A DNA stretch of 64,000 nucleotides from Acetobacteraceae bacterium (GTDB lineage Bacteria > Pseudomonadota > Alphaproteobacteria > Acetobacterales > Acetobacteraceae): the NCBI GenBank assembly GCA_027482245.1, contig JAIXWG010000026.1, forward strand, positions 48,554 through 112,553. The letters are read 5' to 3'. Below, one piece after another: positions 7,623 through 15,128 of this stretch. The notes beneath the pieces are model-generated. The model saw only the letters and a list, made by a program, of their open reading frames with translations, did no database searches and was not told the DNA's origin. The stretch's first letter is position 1; the number at the start of each line of letters is the position of its first letter. The position numbers and the translations under genes are program-made.

Positions 7623-8741
7623 ATGCAGAGCTACCTCGACCCCCGGAGCGGCCGGACCTGGCCCCTCGACACCCCCCGCTGGTGCGGCGATGGCCAAGCG
7701 CCGCTGCTGCTGACCCAGCGCCCCGGCCTGGCGCGCGACGAGATCGAGACGCGCACGCGCAGCATCTGGCGCTACGCCGCCGCACTCCCCTGGGCGCCGA
7801 AGGCGCGCATCTCCATGGGGGAGGGCTGCACGCCGCTGGTGGAGCGCAAGCTTCCCGGCGGCACGGCGCTGCTGAAATGCGAATGGTTCATGCCGACGGG
7901 GTCCTTCAAGGATCGCGGCGCCTCCGTGATGCTTTCCCTCCTCAAGGATCAGGGCGTGGGGGCGGTGCTGGAGGATTCGTCCGGCAATGGCGGCGCCGCC
8001 GTCTCCGCCTATGCCGCCGCCGGTGGCATCGCGGCGACCATCTTCGTCCCCGCCAGCACCAGCCCCGCCAAGACCGTGCAGTCCCGCGCGGCGGGCGCGA
8101 CGATCGAACTCATCCCCGGAAGCCGCCAGGATTGCGCGGATGCGGCGCTCGCGAAGTCCGCGGAGCTGTTCTACGCCAGCCACAACTGGCAGCCCTACTT
8201 CCTGGAGGGCACGAAGACGCTGGCCTATGAGCTGTGGGAGGACCTCGGCTTCAAGGCGCCCGATAACGTCATCGTCCCCTGCGGCGCTGGGTCGAACGTG
8301 CTCGGCTGCTGGCTCGGCTTTTCCGAGTTGCTGCGCGCCGGACAGATCGCGAAGCTGCCGCGCATCTTTGCCGCGCAGCCCGCGAATTGCGGCCCGATCG
8401 CCCGCGCGGCGCTGGGCCTGCCGGAACAGGCGGCGCAGCCGACCATCGCGGAGGGCACGGCCATCGCCCAGCCCATCCGCCTGCCGGAATGCCTGACCGC
8501 CATGCGCGAATCCGGCGGTGGCGCCGTGCTGCTGGAGGAGGCGGAGATCGCCGCCGCGTCGCTCAGCCTAGCGCGCACCGGTGTCTATGTGGAGCCCACC
8601 TGCGCCCAGGCGGCGGCGGCCTATTCGCGCCTCATCGCCGCCGGCACCATCGCGGAACGGGAGACGACGGTCGTGGTGCTGACGGGCACGGGCCTCAAGG
8701 CCACGCCGCGCTATGCGGAACTGATGGGGGTCGCGATCTGA
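7623..8741 (+). CDS. threonine-synthase-like PLP-dependent lyase (fold type II)
   Basis: This 372-residue enzyme has the fold-type II PLP signature. The Schiff-base lysine is in PTGSFKDRGA, the substrate loop is SSGNGGAAVSAYAAAGG and the phosphate-binding loop is GAGSNVLG. The N terminus (DPRSGRTWPLDTPRW) resembles the small cap of threonine synthase. Members catalyse beta/gamma elimination or replacement on amino acids; true threonine synthase is possible but the neighbours favour a catabolic or specialised lyase. The gene overlaps the next by one base (TGATG), so both are co-transcribed. Confidence 0.8.
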   Translation: MQSYLDPRSGRTWPLDTPRWCGDGQAPLLLTQRPGLARDEIETRTRSIWRYAAALPWAPKARISMGEGCTPLVERKLPGGTALLKCEWFMPTGSFKDRGASVMLSLLKDQGVGAVLEDSSGNGGAAVSAYAAAGGIAATIFVPASTSPAKTVQSRAAGATIELIPGSRQDCADAALAKSAELFYASHNWQPYFLEGTKTLAYELWEDLGFKAPDNVIVPCGAGSNVLGCWLGFSELLRAGQIAKLPRIFAAQPANCGPIARAALGLPEQAAQPTIAEGTAIAQPIRLPECLTAMRESGGGAVLLEEAEIAAASLSLARTGVYVEPTCAQAAAAYSRLIAAGTIAERETTVVVLTGTGLKATPRYAELMGVAI

Positions 8742-9850
8742 TGACGCTCGACGAATTGCCGACGCCCTGCCTGCTGCTCGACCTCGATGTGCTGAAGCGC
8801 AACCTGGCGCGCATGGAGGCCGCGATGGCGCGGCACCCCGGCGTGATGCTGCGCCCGCACCTCAAGACGGCGAAATCGGCGGCGGTCGCGGACCTCGCCG
8901 CGCCGGGCAAGGGCGCCATCACCGTCTCCACGCTGGCGGAGGCCCGCTACTTCGCGGAACACGGCTTCCTCGACCAGGTCTATGCCGTGGGCATCGTGCC
9001 CGCGAAGCTGGACCAGGTGGCGGCGCTGAACGCGCAGGGTGCCTCGGTGAAGATCATCACCGATGACCTGGAGACGGCGCGCGCCATCGCCGCCCATCCC
9101 GGCACGCTGCCGACGTTGATCGAGGTGGATGTGGGGGAGGGCCGCGCCGGTATCTCCGTGGACGGCACGGCGCTGCTGGCCATCGCCGCGGCACTCGGCC
9201 CGAAGCTGGTCGGCGTGCTGTCCCATTCCGGCCACTCCTATGCCGGCCGCAGCGACGCGCAGATGGCCGACATCGCGGAGGTGGAGCGCGCCGGCATCGT
9301 CGCCGCCGCGACGCGGCTGCGCGACGCCGGGCACAAGGTGGCCATCGTCTCCGCCGGCGCATCGCCGACCGCCATGCATGCGCGGCACCTCGATGGCGTG
9401 ACGGAGATGCGGGCCGGCGTCTACATGATGGGTGACCTGCTGCAGGGCCAGATCGGCACCCATCCGCTGGAGGACATCGCGGTGACGGTGCTGGGTTCCG
9501 TCATCGGCCGCTACCCGCAGCGCCAGGCCGTGCTGCTGGATGCCGGCGCGCTGGCGCTGTCCAAGGACCGCAGCACGGAAGGGGCGCCGCGGGACTGGAA
9601 GTTCGGCCGCGTGCTGGACCGCGACGGCAACGCCACGCTGGGGGATGCGCTGGTCACGCGCGTGCACCAGGAACATGGCGAGGTCCGCGCGGCGGAGGGC
9701 AGCGCGCTGCCGATCGACCGCCTGCCAGTCGGCGCGCGGGTGCGCGTGGTGCCGAACCATGTCTGCCTGACGGCGGCGGCGCATGACCGCTACCACGTGA
9801 TGGAGGGCGGGCGGGTGGTCGCCATCTGGTCACGGATTAACGGCTGGTAA
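8741..9850 (+). CDS. D-threonine aldolase / D-serine dehydratase-like enzyme (DSD1 family)
   Basis: This 369-residue protein is a fold-type III PLP enzyme. The alanine-racemase-type barrel starts with TPCLLLDLDVL, the PLP lysine is in RPHLKTAKS, and the C-terminal PNHVC supplies the His and Cys metal ligands typical of D-threonine aldolase and eukaryotic-type D-serine dehydratase. SHSGHSYAG is also conserved in the family. These enzymes cleave D-beta-hydroxy amino acids to glycine plus aldehyde, or D-serine to pyruvate. It is translationally coupled to the threonine-synthase-like gene, suggesting consecutive steps on related hydroxy amino acids. Confidence 0.85.
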   Translation: MTLDELPTPCLLLDLDVLKRNLARMEAAMARHPGVMLRPHLKTAKSAAVADLAAPGKGAITVSTLAEARYFAEHGFLDQVYAVGIVPAKLDQVAALNAQGASVKIITDDLETARAIAAHPGTLPTLIEVDVGEGRAGISVDGTALLAIAAALGPKLVGVLSHSGHSYAGRSDAQMADIAEVERAGIVAAATRLRDAGHKVAIVSAGASPTAMHARHLDGVTEMRAGVYMMGDLLQGQIGTHPLEDIAVTVLGSVIGRYPQRQAVLLDAGALALSKDRSTEGAPRDWKFGRVLDRDGNATLGDALVTRVHQEHGEVRAAEGSALPIDRLPVGARVRVVPNHVCLTAAAHDRYHVMEGGRVVAIWSRINGW

Positions 9851-9876
9851 CCCGCTGGCGGCGTTCGACTTTTTCA

Positions 9877-9889
9877 AAGTGTGACACTT
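9877..9889. promoter_or_regulatory. 13-base palindrome, possible operator
   Basis: AAGTGTGACACTT is a perfect 6+1+6 palindrome in an AT-richer patch, 27 bases after the aldolase stop and about 70 bases before the next start. Its short symmetric form suits binding of a dimeric regulator upstream of the small exported protein. No repressor gene is adjacent. There is no U-tract, so a terminator is less likely. Confidence 0.3.
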
Positions 9890-9956
9890 CTTGTGCGGCA
9901 CCCGCTTCCCCGGCATGGATACGATGCCGTCAGGATGAGTGCCGCACGATACCGCC

Positions 9957-10367
9957 ATGCCTGCCCTTGCCCGCCGCTCCGTCATCGCGACCCCGCTCCT
10001 GCTGCTGGCCCTGCCGGCGCGGGCGCGCTTCCGGGTGCCGCCCTTCCCGGAATGGGTGGGCCGCACGGCGAAGCTGAACGGGGATAACGGCCAGGCCCGG
10101 CTGCTGCTGCAGGGCGATCGCACCGGGCTGATCAGCGTGCGGCTGCTGTTCTTCTGCAAGCCGCTGCCGGTGCTGGACTGGACCATCGCCGATGACGGCC
10201 TGACCCTGACCTATCGCCGGCAGAGCGCGATTTCCACCACCCGCATCATCCAGGGCGCCGCGCGCATCACCGCCGAACCCGGCATGCTCCAATGGATCGA
10301 GGCCGCCGACCACCTGGCGGAGTTCGAGGGCTTCGAAGGTCCGGAAGCCGTCCGCGTCTGCGGTTGA
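9957..10367 (+). CDS. small exported protein of unknown function
   Basis: This 136-residue protein begins with a twin-arginine-containing signal (ARRSVIATPLLLLALPARA) followed by a probable cleavage after ARA. The mature part is about 110 residues, beta-rich, with one cysteine near the middle and one near the C terminus. ATG 9957 is preferred over GTG 9939 because the signal peptide then starts at its usual position. No family is recognised. It stands alone between the aldolase gene and the formyltransferase operon, with a palindrome upstream. Confidence 0.6.
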   Translation: MPALARRSVIATPLLLLALPARARFRVPPFPEWVGRTAKLNGDNGQARLLLQGDRTGLISVRLLFFCKPLPVLDWTIADDGLTLTYRRQSAISTTRIIQGAARITAEPGMLQWIEAADHLAEFEGFEGPEAVRVCG

Positions 10368-10445
10368 AGCCTACCGCGCCGCGTTCACCGGGAATCAACC
10401 CGCCTTGCGCTACCTAGGTTCGGGGCAAAAGGCCCGGACACCTGG

Positions 10446-10498
10446 CGTGGCGCGGGCGGGAAGAAACCCGTGCGCCACGGGGACATGCCGTCGGGCAT
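10446..10498 (+). promoter_or_regulatory. structured leader upstream of the formyltransferase operon
   Basis: Two possible hairpins lie in the 140-base untranslated region. The first, 10446-10479, pairs GTGGCGC with GCGCCAC and GGG with CCC around an AC bulge. The second, 10485-10498, is ATGCC-GTCG-GGCAT and ends nine bases before the ATG at 10508, close to the ribosome site. This could be translational control of the long operon. I compared it by eye with ZTP, SAM-II, glycine and cobalamin riboswitch consensus elements and found no convincing match. Confidence 0.35.
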
Positions 10499-10507
10499 GG
10501 AACGGGC

Positions 10508-11302
10508 ATGCGGATCGCGCTTTGCGTCAAGAAGGATATCCACGGCCTGCTGGCGGCGAGGATCCTTGCCGAGAGGCTGGGCTTCGCGACGCTGCGCTTC
10601 TTCTGCAGCGTGAAGACGCGGGACGCGGAGAATGCCGTCCCCGCGCTGAAGATCATGAAACTGCTGGAACGCGACGTGGCGATGGACACCTTCGCCGCGC
10701 TGGAAAGCCGCTTCGGCAGGCTGCCGCATCCCGATGAATGGACGCCGCTGCTGGATTTGAAGGCGGATGGCGGCGCGCGCGCGCTGCTGGACTTCCGGCC
10801 GGACCTCGTCATCTCCGCGCGCTTCTCCCTGATCTTCCCGCAGCGCGTGATCGATGCGGTGCCGCGCGGCATCATCAACGTCCATCCCGGCGCGCTGCCG
10901 GGCTATCGCGGCCTCTTCGCGCCCTTCTGGCAGATCCTGAAGCGGGAGCCGGTTCTGGGCTGCACCGTGCACATGGTGGATCGCGGCATCGACACGGGCC
11001 CGATCCTCGGCATCGCGCGCGTGCCGCTCGACACCTCCCGCTCCCTCATGGCGCATACCGCGGCGCTGTATCACGGCGGCGTCGCGATTGCGGCGGAAGC
11101 GGCGGCGAGCATCGCGGCGGGCAACACGCCGGCGGGCACGCCGCAGCCCGAAGGCGGGAACTACTACCGCTTCCCGGCCCCCGCCGATTTCGCCGCGCTG
11201 CCCGTCCCCATCGTCACCGCGCAGGATTTCGCGGAGACGCTCTCCGCCGCCTTCCCGCCCCGCGCCGGCACGCAGCCCGTGCGATGGAGCGCCGCGGCAT
11301 GA
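10508..11302 (+). CDS. formyltransferase-fold protein (Fmt/PurN-like)
   Basis: This 264-residue protein has the formyl-transfer core. The Asn-x-His pair and loop are in INVHPGALPGYRG and the third catalytic residue is the Asp of GIDTGPILG. It lacks a full Fmt C-terminal tRNA-binding domain; the last 60 residues are short and proline/alanine-rich. The family moves a formyl group from 10-formyl-tetrahydrofolate to an amine on a tRNA, nucleotide or sugar. The gene is first in a chain of ATGA overlaps leading to sensors and a phosphatase, so a housekeeping Fmt role is unlikely. The substrate is unknown; modification of a peptide or sugar is speculation. Confidence 0.75.
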   Translation: MRIALCVKKDIHGLLAARILAERLGFATLRFFCSVKTRDAENAVPALKIMKLLERDVAMDTFAALESRFGRLPHPDEWTPLLDLKADGGARALLDFRPDLVISARFSLIFPQRVIDAVPRGIINVHPGALPGYRGLFAPFWQILKREPVLGCTVHMVDRGIDTGPILGIARVPLDTSRSLMAHTAALYHGGVAIAAEAAASIAAGNTPAGTPQPEGGNYYRFPAPADFAALPVPIVTAQDFAETLSAAFPPRAGTQPVRWSAAA

Positions 11303-12075
11303 CGGGCGGCGCGTCCTTCGCGACGCGGCTCGGCGGCGTGCTGGCCGTGATGCTGCTGCTGGGCTGCGGCCTGACCGCAGGCCTGAACTACCTGAAGTTC
11401 GAACGCATGCTGCTGGAACAGCAGGCGAAGGTGCTGGAGATCCTGGCCGTCGAGCTCGGCGGGACGGTGGAGAACAGCCTGGCGCTCGGCGTGCGGCTGG
11501 CGGGCGTGCCGGGCGCGCAGGCGCTGCTGGAACGGTCCCGCGCGGCGGAACCGCTGATCGGCGGCCTCGCCATCGCGGATTCCGATGGGGTCGTGCTGTT
11601 CGACACGGATCGCCAGAACCTCGGCACCACCGTGCCACGGGGCCTCTTCGACCCGCGCGCGGCGGCCCATGCCTGGCGCTTCCGCGACGGCGCGCGTCAG
11701 GGCATCGGCGCCCCCATCATCAACGGCTTCGGCCAGCTGGAAGGCGCGGTGCTGCTGCGCTACGGGCGGGAGGCCGTCAATGAACGCCTGACCTCCGCGC
11801 TGCTCGGCATGGTCAAGGCGGGGCTGCTGGCGCTGGCGCTGGCCGTGCCGCTCGGCCTGCTCGGCATCCATCTCGTCACGCGCCAGGCGCGGCGCTGGTT
11901 CGCGGCGGTGGAGGGCGCGATGCAGCCCGGCGCCGCGCCGGAACCGCTTGCCGCCGGGCTGCAGCAGGCCATCGCGGAAGCCGATGCCGTGCTGTCCGAT
12001 GCCGAGCGCCGGCTGGAGGCGATCGCCGCCAGCCTGCCCGAACCCGCCCCCCAGCCGGAGCCCGCCACGCCATGA
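11299..12075 (+). CDS. membrane-anchored extracytoplasmic sensor protein
   Basis: This 258-residue protein has one span near residues 12-28, a periplasmic region of about 135 residues (with GGLAIADSDGVVLFDT, a PAS/Cache-like strand-loop pattern), a second span near 170-192, and a helical tail without kinase, GGDEF or full HAMP motifs. The periplasmic part resembles the N-terminal sensor of the next gene, which suggests duplication. It overlaps both neighbours by four bases (ATGA). It may sense a ligand and signal through partner proteins of the operon. No enzymatic domain is visible. Confidence 0.7.
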   Translation: MTGGASFATRLGGVLAVMLLLGCGLTAGLNYLKFERMLLEQQAKVLEILAVELGGTVENSLALGVRLAGVPGAQALLERSRAAEPLIGGLAIADSDGVVLFDTDRQNLGTTVPRGLFDPRAAAHAWRFRDGARQGIGAPIINGFGQLEGAVLLRYGREAVNERLTSALLGMVKAGLLALALAVPLGLLGIHLVTRQARRWFAAVEGAMQPGAAPEPLAAGLQQAIAEADAVLSDAERRLEAIAASLPEPAPQPEPATP

Positions 12076-14147
12076 ATCCGGGCCCGACTCCGGCCACGAC
12101 CCCGGCCCCGACCCCGGCCGTCGCCCCTGACCGGCGCCTGGTCGGCAGCGTCGTCGCCGTCGCCGTGCTGCTGCTGACGCTCGCCGTCGGCTTCGTCTCC
12201 TCCGCCGCGCTCCGCAGCTTCGAGACGGAGCTGAGGCCGGAGCTGGAGCGGGAGGCGACGGTGGTCGGCAGCATCGGCGCGCAGGCACTGCAGCGCGCGC
12301 TCGACCTCGGCGTGCCTTTCGCGGGCCTGTCGGGGGTGGAGGAGTATCTGGGCGGCCTGCTCGCGACGCGGCAGGGCCTGGCCTATCTGCTGCTGACCGA
12401 TGGCAATGGCCGCGTGGTGGCGACGGCGGGGCAGGCGCCGGGATCCTTCGCGGGTCTGCTCGCCGGCACCGCGCCGCCCGGGCGTGGCGCGCTGATGCGC
12501 GTGCAGGGCAGCAGCTACGACGCCGCCCAGCCGCTGCTGGAGGAAGGGCGCGTCGCGGGTTGGCTGCATGTCGGCATCGCGCGCGCGCGGCTCGACACCG
12601 CGCTCGACGACATGCGGTGGGACGTGCTGATCGTGCTGCTGGTGGTGCTGCTGGCCACGGCGGAATTCCTGCGCTTCATCCTCTCCCGCCTCGTCGCCGC
12701 GCCGATCGGCATGGTGATGCGGCTGCAGTCGCGGCTGGCTGCCGGCGAATGGACGGTGCGCGCGCCGGGCGACATCGGGGCGGAGGCCGGCAGCGTCGCG
12801 CGGCACTTCAACGTGCTGGTGCGCCGCATGAACGACCGCTGGGAAAGGCTCTGCTGGCTCGCCACCCAGGGCACCGCGCCGCGCCGTGCGGCCGCCGTGC
12901 TGGATGGCGTCAAGCACCGGCTGCGCTTCGGCGCGACGGCGCTGCAGGAAGGGCTCGGCGGGGGCGCGGCTTCCGCGCGGCTGCCGCTGTTCCTCTTCGT
13001 CTTCGCCGAACAGCTCTCGACCTCCTTCAACCCGATCTTCGCGATGGAGCTGGCGGGCGGGCAGGGCGGCATGCTGGGTGCCGCGCTGCCGCTGGTGACC
13101 TTCGTCGCCGCCGTCGCGCTGCTGACGCCCTGGGGCGGCGAGTTGGTGGCCCGCCACGGACCCCGCCAGGCGCTGGTGCTGGGGCTGGTGCCGGCGGCGC
13201 TCGGCCATGTCGGCGCGGCGCTGGCGCCGGACCTCGTGACGCTGGCCGTGGCACGTGCCGTCAGCGGCGCGGGCTACGCCATCGTCACCATCGCCTGCCA
13301 GGTGCAACTGGCGCGGGAAGCGGCCAGCGGGCGCATGGCGCGCAGCCTCGGCGGCTTCACCGCGGCGGTGATGACGGGCGCGGTCTGCGGCACGGCGATC
13401 GGCGCGGTGCTGGCGGACCGGCTCGGCTTCCGGCTGACCTTCATCGCCTCCGCCATCCTCGTCCTCGGCGTTGCGGCGATGGCCTGGCGCTGCATGCCGG
13501 CGGGTGGCGCGGGTGAGGGGAAGCGCGGCGGCATCTGGCATTCCGCCCGCGCCGCTTTCGCGGAGCCGCATTTCCTGATGCTGGTCGTGCTGGCCGCGAT
13601 CCCGGCCAAGGTGCTGCTCGGCGGCTTCGTCTTCTTCCTGGCGCCGCTGGAACTGCGGGAGATGGGGCTGAGCCAGGCCGCGATCGGCCGCAACGTGATG
13701 CTCTATGGCCTCTGCATGCTGCCGGCCATCATGATCGGTGCCTGGATCGCGGACCGGTCGGGCCGCGGCGGGACCATCATCGTCATGGCCGGCCTGCTGA
13801 ACGGGGCGGGGCTGCTCGCGCCGCTCTGGCTGCCGGCGGAAACCGCCCTGCCGCTGGCCGTCATCGCGACCGGCGTGGCGCAGGGCCTGGCGGCGGCGCC
13901 GATGCTGGCGATGATCCCGGGCCTCAGCCTGCGCCCCGGCGCGCCGAGCTCTGCCGCGATGATGAGCCTGCTGCGCCTGGCGGAGCGGCTGGGCAGCGTG
14001 GTCGGCCCGCCCGCCGCGGCGGCGCTGCTGGCGCTGGGTGGCGGGCAGCACGCGATGCTGGTGCTGGGCGCCATCTCCGCCGCCACCGCGCTCGGCTATG
14101 GGCTCGCCCTGCTGATGGGCCGCGCGCGACGGGAGGCCTTGGCATGA
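12072..14147 (+). CDS. sensor-HAMP-MFS fusion transporter
   Basis: This 691-residue protein joins two modules. Residues 1-20 are a Thr/Pro/Ala tail. A span at about 23-46 leads into a Cache-like periplasmic domain, a second span lies near 186-205, and a HAMP-like linker follows (SRLVAAPIGMVMRLQSRLA, then RHFNVLVRRMNDRW). From about residue 303 a 12-span major facilitator domain follows, with motif A as GGELVARHGPRQ. HAMP linkers normally feed kinases, cyclases or receptors, so coupling one to a transporter is unusual. It could be a sensor-gated exporter or a transporter used as a receptor. The operon context (binding protein, phosphatase, leader-peptide export) favours signalling. The single frame is unbroken. 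Confidence 0.8.
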   Translation: MNPGPTPATTPAPTPAVAPDRRLVGSVVAVAVLLLTLAVGFVSSAALRSFETELRPELEREATVVGSIGAQALQRALDLGVPFAGLSGVEEYLGGLLATRQGLAYLLLTDGNGRVVATAGQAPGSFAGLLAGTAPPGRGALMRVQGSSYDAAQPLLEEGRVAGWLHVGIARARLDTALDDMRWDVLIVLLVVLLATAEFLRFILSRLVAAPIGMVMRLQSRLAAGEWTVRAPGDIGAEAGSVARHFNVLVRRMNDRWERLCWLATQGTAPRRAAAVLDGVKHRLRFGATALQEGLGGGAASARLPLFLFVFAEQLSTSFNPIFAMELAGGQGGMLGAALPLVTFVAAVALLTPWGGELVARHGPRQALVLGLVPAALGHVGAALAPDLVTLAVARAVSGAGYAIVTIACQVQLAREAASGRMARSLGGFTAAVMTGAVCGTAIGAVLADRLGFRLTFIASAILVLGVAAMAWRCMPAGGAGEGKRGGIWHSARAAFAEPHFLMLVVLAAIPAKVLLGGFVFFLAPLELREMGLSQAAIGRNVMLYGLCMLPAIMIGAWIADRSGRGGTIIVMAGLLNGAGLLAPLWLPAETALPLAVIATGVAQGLAAAPMLAMIPGLSLRPGAPSSAAMMSLLRLAERLGSVVGPPAAAALLALGGGQHAMLVLGAISAATALGYGLALLMGRARREALA

Positions 14148-15124
14148 TCCTCGACCGGCGCGGCCTGCTGGCCGCCCCCCTGCTCCTGGCAACGCCCGCC
14201 GTGGCGCAACTGCGGCCGCATCGCATCACCATGCTGCTGTTCCGCGGCTGGGAGGAAGCCTGCGACGGCTTCCGGGACCATTTCGCGGCGCGGCGCATCC
14301 CGGTGGAACTCACGGTGCGCGACGTGGCGCAGGACCTCCGCCGCCTGCCGGCCTTCGTGGCGGAGATCCGGGAGACGAAGCCCGACCTCGTCTATGTCTG
14401 GGGCACGTCCCTCGCCATCGCGGCGCTCGGGCCCTGGGATGGCGCCGATCCGGCGCGCCACATCACCGGCGTGCCGGCGGTGTTCAACATCGTCACCGAC
14501 CCCGTCGGCAACCGCCTGGTGCAGAGCGCGGAGGCGCCGGGCCGCGCGGTGACGGGCACGGAATACATCGCCTCGGTCGAGGTGCAGATGCGCGCCATGG
14601 CGCGCTACCGCCCCTTCAGCCGCGTCGGCGCGATCTTCAATCCGAATGAGCGCAACTCGCTGTCCGTCATCGCGCAGATGCGCGCCATGCTGGGGGAGGG
14701 GCTGGTGGAGCTGCCCGTGGCGCTCGATGCCGCGCGGCGGCCCGATCCCGCCTCCATCCCCGGCCGCGTGGCGGCGGCGCGGGAGGCGGGGGTGGATTGG
14801 CTCTACATCCCGCCCGACACTTTCCTCAACGACCACCGCGCGGCGCTGACCGGCGCGGCGCTGGCGGCGGGGCTGCCGACCTTCGCGGCGACGGAGCGCT
14901 TCGTTCAGTTCGCCGAGGGGCTCGCGGGCCTGGTCAGCCGCTACTACAGCGTCGGCGCCTTCACGGCCTACAAGGCGGAGCAGATCCTGCGGCAGCGCCG
15001 CGCGCCGGAGACGATCCCGGTGGAGACGCTGACCCGCATGTCCTTCCTCGTCCGCATGGACAGCGCGCGGCGGCTGCGGGTCTTCCCGCCGGTCGGCCTG
15101 CTGCGCGTGGCGGAGACGGTGTGA
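14144..15124 (+). CDS. ABC_sub_bind-family periplasmic binding protein
   Basis: This 326-residue protein starts with a short Tat-like signal (DRRGLLAAPLLLATPAVAQ) and has the two-lobe layout of ABC transporter substrate binding proteins of the PF04392 type: ITMLLFRGWEEAC, then KPDLVYVWGT, TDPVGN, FNPNE and a late KAEQILRQRRAPETIPVE block. Members are usually near ABC permeases, but none is present. It lies inside an operon between a sensor-MFS fusion and a membrane PP2C phosphatase, each overlapping or within a few bases. A ligand-presenting role for the membrane sensors is the likeliest reading. Confidence 0.82.
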   Translation: MILDRRGLLAAPLLLATPAVAQLRPHRITMLLFRGWEEACDGFRDHFAARRIPVELTVRDVAQDLRRLPAFVAEIRETKPDLVYVWGTSLAIAALGPWDGADPARHITGVPAVFNIVTDPVGNRLVQSAEAPGRAVTGTEYIASVEVQMRAMARYRPFSRVGAIFNPNERNSLSVIAQMRAMLGEGLVELPVALDAARRPDPASIPGRVAAAREAGVDWLYIPPDTFLNDHRAALTGAALAAGLPTFAATERFVQFAEGLAGLVSRYYSVGAFTAYKAEQILRQRRAPETIPVETLTRMSFLVRMDSARRLRVFPPVGLLRVAETV

Positions 15125-15128
15125 TCCC

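Noticed and set aside
10446..10498. ZTP or SAM riboswitch
   Set aside because: By eye none of the conserved single-stranded motifs of these classes is present; only generic hairpins remain.
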